NCBI RefSeq assembly: GCF_014202945.1
Contig: NZ_JACHHW010000007.1
Coordinates: 1-64,000, forward strand
Reading direction: 5' to 3'
DNA from: Zhongshania antarctica
GTDB taxonomy: Bacteria > Pseudomonadota > Gammaproteobacteria > Pseudomonadales > Spongiibacteraceae
DNA length: 64,000 nucleotides
The notes below the pieces were generated by a model. The model was not told where the DNA came from. It saw only the letters and a list, made by a program, of their open reading frames with translations, and made no database searches. Shown here one piece after another: positions 1 to 7,788 of the stretch. The translations under genes and the position numbers were made by a program. Numbering within the stretch: position 1 is the first letter of the stretch; each line of letters begins with the position of its first letter.

Positions 1-104
1 ATGGCTTCTGCAGCATCTCGAATAGAGCGCCCCTGATTAACAACCAGCTGGGCTGCTTCCAATCGAAATTCTGGGCTAAAAGTCGGTCTTGTACGATTGC
101 TCAT
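1..104 (-). CDS. IS3-family transposase OrfA, N-terminal fragment at window edge
   Basis: The first 34 codons read leftwards from ATG 104-102 give MSNRTRPTFSPEFRLEA, followed by QLVVNQGRSIRDAAEA. This is the characteristic start of IS3-family OrfA proteins, with the helix-turn-helix beginning at the DAAEA segment. OrfA binds the element ends and is joined to the DDE domain of OrfB by -1 frameshifting in the family. The gene is cut by the window edge, so integrity cannot be judged. Confidence 0.8.
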   Translation of the reverse strand, partial: MSNRTRPTFSPEFRLEAAQLVVNQGRSIRDAAEA

Positions 105-163
105 TGATCACCTGTATCGTTATAGAGGTGATCATATCACCTCTAATCAGGTGGCCAAATTCA
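1..163 (-). mobile_element. IS3-family insertion sequence, one end (partial)
   Basis: This is the end of an IS3-like element whose body lies left of the window. Read leftwards it begins TGAATTTGGCCACC near base 163, a TG-start terminus of the kind seen in this family, and leads into the orfA start at 104. It contains a perfect 9-bp inverted repeat, agaggtgat/atcacctct, at 124-144. The exact boundary at 163 is inferred from the TG terminus and from resumption of protease coding just after it. The other terminus and the target duplication are outside the window. Confidence 0.7.
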
Positions 164-1291
164 CTATGCCACTACAAAATGACTGATGTGTCAGAGTGGA
201 CTTATAAAGACTGGAGTGCATTATCTAACGCGGGCGATATATCCCCTACATCGCGAACGTCTTTAGAGTGGGGTTGGAGGAAGGAGGCGCCACTTAAGCC
301 GGATATTGTAGAAGAAGGTGGTAATTTAATTATATCTCCGGATAAGAAACATATTACCAATGCTGATTGTGTCTCGTTAGTCACCACAGGGGACCATACG
401 AAGGGCCGATTCTTTATAGACCACAGAGAAACGAGCGCCGCGACGGCACTTACTTCAAGATTAGCTGCTAATGTTTGGTCTCAGTATCCGGAGTACTGGT
501 CAGAAACAATTCGGGCTCTGATAATCCATAGTGCATCTTGGACAGATGCTATGTGGAACTATAAAGATTTGGCTGTCGCTCAAGGGTTATTGGAAAGTGA
601 TGCGAAGGAGATCGTACTTCGAATGTTTGGCCATGGCGTTCCAAGTCTTGATCGGGCATTGGCTAGTAAAACAAATTATTTAACTATGGTCGTCCAGGAT
701 TTTATTTACCCATACAAGCTAAAGGATGGTCGGTTGGGGCTAAATGAAATGCACTTAATTGAGTTGCCATGGCCGCAGGCTGAATTACTTGCACTGGGTA
801 ATGCTAAAGCAAAGTTAAGGGTAACACTTTCCTACTATATTGAGCCAAACCCTGGGCGACGGGCGTACACAAAGCGATTCCGCTATCAATCTCATGGCCT
901 ACGATTCAAGTTAAATCAAAAAAATGAAAGCAGTGATGATTTTGTTGCGCGAATTAATCTCTCTGAGAGACCGGATAATTACGAGGCTGGGGGTGTAGAT
1001 AATAGCGGCTGGTGTTTGAAAGAACGATTGCGGACGAGAGGAACAATACACCAAGATACTTGGGAGGGCTCTGCTTCAGATTTAGCATTGCGAAATTTAA
1101 TTGCTGTAGTTCCGATTGCCGGATGGTGGAGCCAAAGCCAAAAGGCACTCACTGAAAAAAGGGATCAGAAGCCTGTAGCTTATTCACTTGTTGTTTCACT
1201 TGAAGTAGATAGCTCTGATGTCGATATTTATTCCCCAGTGGCAGTTCAAGTTGGAATTGATAATCCGATTGCGATATCGGTTCTTACATAA
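164..1291 (+). pseudogene. S8 (subtilisin-like) peptidase, C-terminal fragment, IetS-like, cut by IS3
   Basis: The open frame from the IS boundary to the TAA at 1289-1291 encodes the back half of a subtilase. It shows AGDISPTSRTS, then PLKPDIVEEGGN, then the serine segment RETSAATALTSRLAA, then ETIRALIIHSASWT. The remainder is a beta-rich C-terminal domain of about 230 residues. The Asp and His catalytic segments, which lie N-terminal to this in S8 enzymes, are missing because the IS3 end sits where they should continue. The arrangement resembles the large subtilase IetS of the two-gene IetAS anti-phage system, where the partner is an AAA+ ATPase. No ATPase is visible here; it would be upstream of the IS. 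The usual Gly before the catalytic Thr-Ser is Glu. An apparent start at 89 lies inside the IS; an internal ATG at 179 could allow a truncated product. The S8 assignment is firm; the IetS link is from memory of family motifs. Confidence 0.7.
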
Positions 1292-1517
1292 GCTTTACGT
1301 ACAGTTATCGACAGAACTTCAAGGGAGGCGCATTCGCACCTCCTGAAGAACCAAAAATTTGGAGGGTATCTAAGCTTTTGGGCCGACTTTGGATTGTCCA
1401 CGTACGAATCCGGGTTTTAATTATTTCTGAGCTTTGATAAAACACCCCTTTAAGTTGCTTTACGGCTTCGCCAAATTGATTGAATTGGTTATTTAATACG
1501 TGGAACCCATTGAGGCT

Positions 1518-2555
1518 CTAGCTCATTTGCCAATCTGCGAGCTGGCGTTTGATCTGCTTATTGGTATTTCCGAGGGCAAGCGATAGCAGTGAGAAAACAT
1601 ATAAGAAGTGCGATTGCACGTCTTTGTAAATGCAGCCCCCGGCGTCGATAAGAGCTCGGCTACTATCGTAGGGGGTTTGTATATGTTGGCTAGGGAAAGA
1701 CGCCAATAGAAAGAGTGTTTTATCTGCGTGTTCGCGTAGGTGTTCAATAAGGTCGTTGTAGTCCGCGCCATAGGGACCTGTCCCGCTGTGGTATAGCTGG
1801 ATAATGACGATGTCTCGACCTTTTGTGACGGCTTGGAGGACGCTTTTATCTATGCCGGGGTAGAGCGTTATGCAGCATATTTTGGCTTGGGCTGTTTCGA
1901 TGGCTTTTTTGTCAGGCAAGTTGGCAGTTTCAATTTTTGGATGTGTTATGCCCGTGCTGGAGGCAGGGTTAGATAAGCCATATTTTGGGGAGTAGCTTGC
2001 AAGCACATTATTATATAAGGCGCCAAAGTATGAGTCGTCAAAATTCATGGGCTTAACGTCGAAGCCATTGAGTATTCTGGCCTCACTATTGTTTTCGTTT
2101 GACCTGAACGCGACAAAAATGCCACTTGCCGGATGGCTTGACGCGGCAAATTCTAATGCCGCTAAAAGGCTCAAGGAGGTGTCTGAAGACGGGTTGTCGG
2201 GCGAGTAAAACGCGCCAGTAAAGCAAATTTTCTTATTCCATAAATGCCCTAAGGCCACGGCGGCTGATACTGTATAAACAAGGGTGTCGGTACCGTGTGT
2301 CACCACAACAGCGCTTGCATCTGTTGCGCAGGCTGCTTGGATACTCAATAAAATATCTAGCCAATCACTGGGTGCGAATGCCTCTGAATTTTTATTTATT
2401 GGCGCTGCGACTTCAATGTCATAGCCCAGTGTTTGCTTTGCTATTTCAATTTCTTTGGCGATTTTGTTTGCAGATAAGTCTACTGAGACAGTGCTCGATT
2501 GCAGAATGGAGCCTATCGTTCCTCCGGTGGTTATAACGACAATCTTGCTATTCAT
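1518..2555 (-). CDS. L-asparaginase family amidohydrolase
   Basis: This 345-residue protein has the two asparaginase signatures. TTGGTIGS lies near the N-terminus and holds the nucleophilic Thr. VVTHGTDTL at about residue 90 holds the second catalytic Thr-Asp pair. The family hydrolyses asparagine to aspartate and ammonia. No signal peptide is apparent, which suggests the cytoplasmic type. I chose ATG 2555 (MNSKIVV) because GGTGA lies just upstream; a TTG four codons earlier is less likely. The usual TGAxRP segment is replaced by TGAFYSPDNPSSD, so the substrate may differ. The gene stands alone, with no obvious operon partner. Confidence 0.85.
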   Translation of the reverse strand: MNSKIVVITTGGTIGSILQSSTVSVDLSANKIAKEIEIAKQTLGYDIEVAAPINKNSEAFAPSDWLDILLSIQAACATDASAVVVTHGTDTLVYTVSAAVALGHLWNKKICFTGAFYSPDNPSSDTSLSLLAALEFAASSHPASGIFVAFRSNENNSEARILNGFDVKPMNFDDSYFGALYNNVLASYSPKYGLSNPASSTGITHPKIETANLPDKKAIETAQAKICCITLYPGIDKSVLQAVTKGRDIVIIQLYHSGTGPYGADYNDLIEHLREHADKTLFLLASFPSQHIQTPYDSSRALIDAGGCIYKDVQSHFLYVFSLLSLALGNTNKQIKRQLADWQMS

Positions 2556-2751
2556 TTTGTTCACCAAATTAATTCAGTTGATCTACGCCGAGGTCTATAT
2601 GCCCAAAATTATTAGCGATACCGGCTGCGGTGCTTAATTAAGAAATACCACGCTGGCGGTGGTATTCGATAATTCGCGCATCTTTTTTCCTGAGTGCTTC
2701 AAGCTATTTTATGTGCGTATAGATCAGCATACTAATATACGTTCGGGCGGC

Positions 2752-3993
2752 TCATTGCATTAGCAATTTGCCGTTGCGCACGCGTTGAGGGTGGTTGCCC
2801 ACGGGGACGCTGGCTACTTCTTTGGCTTCTGCAAAGGAGATAACCGAAACTCGGTCTTGTTCGCTAACCGAGACATAGCAATACTTGCCGTCGTGGCTTT
2901 CAGTTGCCCAGTATGGTTTGGCACCCAAGGGGTGTTCGGAGAGCTGCACAACTTTATAGTCAAAACTTTCTCGGTCGATTATGGCGACATAGCCCGACAT
3001 GGTGGCTGCCGCGCAGAGCTTGGTTCCGGCTGAGTTAACCGCCAGGCCGTGGTGGGCGGAGTTGAGCTGGTAGTCTGAGTAGGGCATATCTTGAATTAGC
3101 TGGGGTATGGGCAGCTCCAGTTTGCGGGTGATGCGCTCAGTTTCGAGATCGTATTCAAACAAGCCGTGGAAAAACGACACTTGTAAATATAGGTGCTTGC
3201 CATCTGCAGGCACTGCCATTGGCCGTACCGCTGAGTCGATCCAGGGAAACCCGGCTTCTGCGAGCTTCTTACCAATGTCGATGCGTTTGAGCACTTCTAG
3301 GGTGCTGGCGTCGACAATTTGTAACCAGCGATCACCCTTAATCCAATCTAACCACGAGGCCGTTGTGGGCACAAATACCTTGCCGATACTGGCGTGATAG
3401 ATCAGCTTGCCGTCTGTTGAGTAGGTGTTTTCGTGGGGTTGGTCGCCAGATTCAAACTCGCCAATAATTTTGCCGGTGGCGGTGTCGATGGCTTGTACCT
3501 TTCGGGCGGTGGAGGCTGAAACCATGAAGGTCTTTCCGTCTGGCGAGATCGCGGCATGGTCGGCGCGGTAGCCCGCAATGGGAGTGCGCCAGACAATTTC
3601 GCCACTGTGCATGTCTATCGCGACGACATCGGCAAAGCTGGGGCGTGAAACATAGACAAAGCGGCCGTCGTGGGAGGTGAATAAGTCATCGACCAGTTGG
3701 TCATTGCCTTCGCCGGGGACGTGGCGAACAAATTGGAACATGAAGCGGCGTAGTAAGCTGCCATTGTTGATCTCGTCCATGCGCTCGGCGCGGTCCGGCA
3801 CGAGATTAATTGTTTTTAGGGTTTCAAAGGTATGCGGGTCAAAAATTTCGGCGGTGCCATCCCAGTTGCTGCCCACAATGACAATATCTCTTACCGTGGG
3901 GCTGCTGGTGTCAGCGCTAACGGGCAGAACTAGGGCTAGGGCGATTAGGCTGGCTAGGCGTTTAATCCATGGCGTTGACGGTGTTTGCAGCAT
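2752..3993 (-). CDS. Secreted YVTN/WD-like beta-propeller protein
   Basis: This 413-residue protein begins with a Sec signal peptide (charged PWIKRLA, then a hydrophobic stretch, cleavage likely after PVSA). The mature part is a series of propeller blades with motifs such as [24 protein letters not shown] and [11 protein letters not shown], and [12 protein letters not shown] near the end. This is the pattern of YVTN repeat proteins, which often form seven-bladed periplasmic propellers in redox or surface roles. No haem CxxCH or quinone motif is visible, so no enzymatic role is proposed. GAGG precedes the ATG. The gene is monocistronic as far as can be seen. Confidence 0.75.
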   Translation of the reverse strand: MLQTPSTPWIKRLASLIALALVLPVSADTSSPTVRDIVIVGSNWDGTAEIFDPHTFETLKTINLVPDRAERMDEINNGSLLRRFMFQFVRHVPGEGNDQLVDDLFTSHDGRFVYVSRPSFADVVAIDMHSGEIVWRTPIAGYRADHAAISPDGKTFMVSASTARKVQAIDTATGKIIGEFESGDQPHENTYSTDGKLIYHASIGKVFVPTTASWLDWIKGDRWLQIVDASTLEVLKRIDIGKKLAEAGFPWIDSAVRPMAVPADGKHLYLQVSFFHGLFEYDLETERITRKLELPIPQLIQDMPYSDYQLNSAHHGLAVNSAGTKLCAAATMSGYVAIIDRESFDYKVVQLSEHPLGAKPYWATESHDGKYCYVSVSEQDRVSVISFAEAKEVASVPVGNHPQRVRNGKLLMQ

Positions 3994-4140
3994 TTAGGGC
4001 CTCACAGGTAATGAATGTAATCAAATTGCCTATTATTGCGGCTATTCTCTCACAGTAAGTCGAGGCTGTTAGCTAGATTTTGCTGAGGATTATGTAATGT
4101 TGCGTTGCAATGTCGAATTACGTCATCAGGTTTCGACTAA

Positions 4141-4320
4141 GCCGAGGGGGTGTTCAAATCCACCTTATGCCTTTTGATAAGTGCAGCGGGGCAGGGTGCT
4201 GGCTATACCGCCAGTGCGCGGCATTGGAACGAGGCCGCGATGAAGCGGCATGCGCAAATGGGTTTTGCTGAGGGTTGGGCAATGGTGGTCGAGCAATTGG
4301 CCGCCCTGGCGGAGGCTTAA
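4141..4320 (+). pseudogene. 3' remnant of an SRPBCC/AHSA1-family gene
   Basis: The frame ending in TAA 4318-4320 reads YTASARHWNEAAMKRHAQ, then MGFAEGWAMVVEQLAALAEA. That is the typical C-terminal helix region of SRPBCC (START-like, AHSA1) proteins. The frame is closed upstream by a TAA at 4138-4140, and only a GTG at 4150 could serve as start, so about 55 of the usual 140-160 residues remain. No ribosome-binding site is seen. I read it as a decayed gene whose front was deleted. Confidence 0.6.
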
Positions 4321-4342
4321 GCCTTGGGGTTTAATCGTACGA

Positions 4343-4371
4343 GCTACTGCGCGGCTGAGCGGCGCAGTAGC
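4343..4371. terminator. Hairpin between SRPBCC remnant and acyl reductase
   Basis: Perfect 10-bp inverted repeat gctactgcgc / gcgcagtagc with a 9-base loop, placed between two converging reading frames. No clear T-run follows on either strand, so terminator function is probable by position only. Confidence 0.45.
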
Positions 4372-4375
4372 GAGC

Positions 4376-5911
4376 TTAAGCGGCTTGCTTTTGGCTTGTA
4401 GCCACAATTTTTCTGTTTGTCGCGGTTTGGCTTTTGCCTTTTAAGGCGTAGCAGTTGAGGCCAGGCATGTGAACTTTGCGCAAGTAGTGTTCCCAGTTTA
4501 TTGCGCGGGCATCTACCGGGAACAGGGCTTGGTCGGCGGGCCCCATGCGCTTGGCTAAATTGATGAGTTTGTCGTTGCGGAAGATATATTCTGGTTCGGT
4601 GTAAAACGAGAATATGGTCGATAAGCTTATGGCGGCATCAAGGTTTCGACGGGCTTTGAGACTCCGTTTCCAGCCAAGTTTGCCAAGGGTTTGGCTGGCC
4701 ATAAGCAGCACAAAACTCATGCACAAGGTAATGGCATTAAACAGGCGTTTATTCACCGCGATAAAGGGTTTGCGAGGGCGCCGTGAAAATAGTTTGTCGT
4801 AGGCTCCGTGGTTTTCTTTGGCCTCGGCCATCAAGTGGTCGATAAACGTGCCGAGTGTGAGTGGGTTTGCCCCACCACTGCAGCATTGATAAACGTGGTG
4901 GTTGCCCGGCGCTTTAAACTGTTCAGCCAGTGAAAGTAGTATGCTGTTCGCTACTAAGTCGGCGGGAATAACGTCGATAACGCCACTGCGTTTGCCGGGG
5001 AAAAAACTCACTTTTTCTTTGGCGTAGGCTAGCAAAATCGCATCCGCAACTTTGACGCCTTCGATCCAGCCAGGAGACGGTTCGTTTAGCGTGCTTTCAA
5101 CAATTGACGGTCTTAGGAGGGTGAGTGAGTAACCCCGCAGCGATTTTAAAAGAATTTGCTCGCCCAGCCATTTGGTAAAGGTATAGGTATCATTCCAGCC
5201 TAGGGCATTGGCTTCACGAATACCGAGGTCAATCAACTGGCTTTTGAGTTCTTTGCCTTGGTATTGGCTGTGTACATCAGCAATTTTTAATTCTAGTTCT
5301 TGGATTAAACTGCAGACCTCGAAGTAGCCACTTTTGTGCTGAGTGAGTTCGCCGCGTGTTGGCTTGACCACAGTTTCGTGAATAGGGCCTTTATTGAAGC
5401 CGTTAACGTAGCAGGTTGAGACTTGTATAACGGGAATATTGCCCGCGATATCTGACAGCTCGACAATATTGCGCAAGCTGTGAGTGTTGATCGCGAGGGC
5501 GCGGTCGAGCTCTTCGCGAAAATTAACGCTGGCAGCGCAGTTTACTATAGCGTCAATTTTACCGCCAAGTGCGCGGAACTCGCTGCGCGACAGACCAAAT
5601 TGGGGCTCGCTAATTTCGCCGCTAATGCAGTGCACTCGGTTATCACAGAAGTCATTAAAGTAGTCTGGGGAATTTAGTTTTAGGTGTTCGAAAACCGACG
5701 AGGTGGCAATTTCGTTGGCGAAGCGGCTACCGGCATTGGCGTGCTTTTTATTGCCGCGAATGACTAAATAAACTCCGCCGATGTCGGGTACGGTGCGCAT
5801 GATTTTTTCTAGCATGACTTTGCCAACAAAGCCGGTGGTGCCAGTAATTAAGATGTGCTTTCCCTTGAGGAGTGGCAGAGTCTGAGAGACAGTGCTACTA
5901 GAAATATCCAT
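4376..5911 (-). CDS. Fatty acyl-CoA (acyl-ACP) reductase, alcohol-forming type
   Basis: This 511-residue extended SDR has the NAD(P)-binding motif TGTTGFVGK at about residue 24 and the catalytic YTFTK (Tyr-x-x-x-Lys) at about residue 243. A C-terminal male-sterility/FAR_C-like region follows. Length and layout match the shorter bacterial fatty acyl reductases of Marinobacter that turn acyl-CoA or acyl-ACP into fatty alcohol for wax esters. No wax ester synthase (WS/DGAT) is in the window, so the pathway is inferred. GAGGA lies before the ATG. A stretch of hydrophobic residues around 395-415 (ITLCMSFVLLMAS) suggests membrane association. Confidence 0.8.
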   Translation of the reverse strand: MDISSSTVSQTLPLLKGKHILITGTTGFVGKVMLEKIMRTVPDIGGVYLVIRGNKKHANAGSRFANEIATSSVFEHLKLNSPDYFNDFCDNRVHCISGEISEPQFGLSRSEFRALGGKIDAIVNCAASVNFREELDRALAINTHSLRNIVELSDIAGNIPVIQVSTCYVNGFNKGPIHETVVKPTRGELTQHKSGYFEVCSLIQELELKIADVHSQYQGKELKSQLIDLGIREANALGWNDTYTFTKWLGEQILLKSLRGYSLTLLRPSIVESTLNEPSPGWIEGVKVADAILLAYAKEKVSFFPGKRSGVIDVIPADLVANSILLSLAEQFKAPGNHHVYQCCSGGANPLTLGTFIDHLMAEAKENHGAYDKLFSRRPRKPFIAVNKRLFNAITLCMSFVLLMASQTLGKLGWKRSLKARRNLDAAISLSTIFSFYTEPEYIFRNDKLINLAKRMGPADQALFPVDARAINWEHYLRKVHMPGLNCYALKGKSQTATNRKIVATSQKQAA

Positions 5912-6380
5912 GTATGCGTCCTCGTTAAGTATAGATGTGTTGAAATAGCGGTTAAGGTGCTCATCCTTTAAGCATCCTAGCGGTAATACTTGACCCTAGT
6001 GTTACAGCTAGGTTTTAACTCATTACCTGCGCAGTTAATTCCATCAATGCATCAAGTAAGCCAAGTCGTTATGGCAGTGTTTTATTTACTTAATTTGGGC
6101 TGCGGAAGTAGTGGTAAACGTTTGTTTGCCCGAGTTGGCAGGCAAATTCGTCGAAAACAAAGTGACTGTGAATTAGCGGTAACAAAGGTATATTTTGTCT
6201 CGCACCACTGTTAGGCGGGGGATGCTAAATTGGTGCACGATAATGCACTCAGATGTGGAGCTGGGATGGCACTCACTGGCTTTACTGTTTTTTAATTTAC
6301 CGGCAAAACTCAAATAACTGTTCAGGCGGGATTAAGTTAGCAGTGAGCATACTGCGACCATACTTAAATGGAGTACGGCC
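5912..6380. other. 469-bp divergent intergenic region
   Basis: This lies between the leftward acyl reductase and the rightward outer-membrane barrel gene, so it must hold promoters for both. A 74-codon open frame at 5990-6214 has no Shine-Dalgarno sequence and no recognisable content, and I do not regard it as a gene. I could not identify a convincing promoter or RNA. Confidence 0.5.
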
Positions 6381-7046
6381 ATGAAAATACTGTCTGTTGT
6401 TACGCTTACCACCCTCGTAGTCTTGCCTAGTTTAGTGCATGCGGAACATGGCGCTAGCAATCGTTACCGCAGTGGGCCAAGCATGTATATGTTTGGTGGT
6501 CTGAGTGCATCTGAATACGATTTTGAGGCTTCGGACTATCGCTATAGTTTTGGTGATGGGTCGCTGTCGGATGTGCAGGTCGATAATGAAAGCTACGGCC
6601 TGCGAGCGGGTGTCGGCTTCGGGTTTAGCCCCCAGTTGGCCCTGGAGTTGGGGTTTGTCGATTTAGGTAAAATAACCTCCACCAGTGTTTCTGACGGCTC
6701 GCAGATAGTAAATAACGGTTTTGCTGCGGGTAGGGTTGATATGGATGCTGATGTTGACGGCGTTTTCTTTGGTGTAAAAGTCCATACCCCCATTGAAGAG
6801 CCGGTGGGCTTGTATGCGCGCTTTGGCGTGTATTCTTGGGAATTTTCTGGCACGTTAGAAGACAATAGTCGCCAAGGTGAGTTTTCGGTAGAAGGTACCG
6901 ATCCCTATGTGGGCATCGGTCTGCGTTTTGCGGTAGCGCACAATGCCGATTTACAAATCGGATACGACCACTATGTATTAGATGACGATGAATCGGTGAA
7001 TATGTCGGCCAACACCTTGTCTGCGGATTTGGTTTTTCGTTTCTAA
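6381..7046 (+). CDS. Small outer-membrane beta-barrel protein (OmpA-like/OMP_b-brl)
   Basis: This 221-residue protein has a clear signal peptide (MKILSVVTLTTLVVLPSLVHA). It continues as alternating amphipathic strands such as YGLRAGVGFGF, LALELGFVDLG and DLQIGYDHYVL, and ends in VFRF with the C-terminal Phe that the BAM machinery recognises. This is the build of eight-stranded OMP beta-barrel proteins of unknown ligand. TGGAG lies upstream of the ATG. A strong intrinsic terminator follows immediately, so the gene is transcribed alone. Confidence 0.8.
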   Translation: MKILSVVTLTTLVVLPSLVHAEHGASNRYRSGPSMYMFGGLSASEYDFEASDYRYSFGDGSLSDVQVDNESYGLRAGVGFGFSPQLALELGFVDLGKITSTSVSDGSQIVNNGFAAGRVDMDADVDGVFFGVKVHTPIEEPVGLYARFGVYSWEFSGTLEDNSRQGEFSVEGTDPYVGIGLRFAVAHNADLQIGYDHYVLDDDESVNMSANTLSADLVFRF

Positions 7047-7066
7047 TCTGGATAAAGCCTCGGTAC

Positions 7067-7099
7067 GGCGGCAATCTTTGTGATTGCCGCCTTTTTTTT
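7067..7099 (+). terminator. Intrinsic terminator after the OMP gene
   Basis: Perfect 10-bp stem ggcggcaatc / gattgccgcc with a 5-base loop, followed by eight T residues, 20 bases after the stop codon. Confidence 0.9.
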
Positions 7100-7184
7100 G
7101 CCCATGTATTGGCGCCGGTATGCTGTTTGTGGCGGGAGGGAACATCTTTGTGAACAAGAATTAATAAGTGTAGCGGCCAACATT

Positions 7185-7201
7185 GGTCATAATCTATGAC
7201 C
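7185..7201. promoter_or_regulatory. Inverted repeat upstream of the molybdenum hydroxylase operon
   Basis: ggtcat-aatct-atgacc, a perfect 6-bp dyad with a 5-base spacer, centred about 85 bases before the ATG of the 2Fe-2S subunit. It is a plausible operator for an unlinked regulator; no regulator gene is adjacent. Confidence 0.4.
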
Positions 7202-7278
7202 TTTGCAATTCAGTCGCGGGACATTGTTTTTGCAGATCGGTATAGTGTGGCATATTGCGAGATGTATTCGGAGATAAC

Positions 7279-7788
7279 ATGGCAGATTTAGAATTTACCT
7301 TAAACGGTCAGCAGCAAACCCTGAGCGTTGATGACGGCACACCGCTTTTATGGGTGTTACGTGACCATCTGGCCATGACCGGCACCAAGTTTGGCTGTGG
7401 AATGGGCCTCTGTGGCGCATGCACCGTGCATCTAGATGGCAGCCCTATTCGGAGTTGCAGTTACCCTGCGGAATTCGTAAATGGCAAAGCCATTACCACT
7501 ATTGAAGGCTTAGCGAGTTCGGATGAGAATTTGCATCCGGTTCAGCAGGCGTGGCTAGAGATGAATGTGCCCCAATGTGGCTACTGTCAGTCAGGTCAGA
7601 TTATGTCCGCAGTGGCCTTGCTCGCCAATAATAGCGCGCCGAACGACGCAGAGATTGATGCCGCTATGGCGGGCAATATATGCCGGTGTGGTACATATCC
7701 CCGTATTCGCAAAGCGATTCATCGTGCTTCTGAACTTGCGGTGGTGCAACACTATCAGCCGGCCAATACCGTTAAGGAGAATGTGTAA
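7279..7788 (+). CDS. 2Fe-2S subunit of a xanthine-dehydrogenase-family oxidoreductase
   Basis: This 169-residue protein has two iron-sulfur cluster modules. The N-terminal plant-ferredoxin type shows [15 protein letters not shown]. The C-terminal type shows [10 protein letters not shown] and [11 protein letters not shown]. This matches the small subunit of isoquinoline 1-oxidoreductase and related aldehyde or N-heterocycle hydroxylases (IorA type), which passes electrons from the Mo subunit. I chose ATG 7279 (MADLEF) because GGAG lies before it; an earlier ATG at 7255 has no such site. Its stop overlaps the next start (TAATG). Confidence 0.9.
   Translation: MADLEFTLNGQQQTLSVDDGTPLLWVLRDHLAMTGTKFGCGMGLCGACTVHLDGSPIRSCSYPAEFVNGKAITTIEGLASSDENLHPVQQAWLEMNVPQCGYCQSGQIMSAVALLANNSAPNDAEIDAAMAGNICRCGTYPRIRKAIHRASELAVVQHYQPANTVKENV

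Noticed and set aside
89..163. In-frame start for the S8 protease at 89
   Set aside because: These codons lie inside the IS3 terminus and on the opposite strand to orfA; they are read-in sequence and not protease.
1330..1345. Hairpin ggaggcgc-attc-gcacctcc after the protease
   Set aside because: One mismatch and no T-run; too weak to call a terminator.
5990..6214. 74-codon ORF in the acyl reductase-OMP spacer
   Set aside because: No ribosome-binding site and no recognisable protein features; the spacer must carry two divergent promoters.
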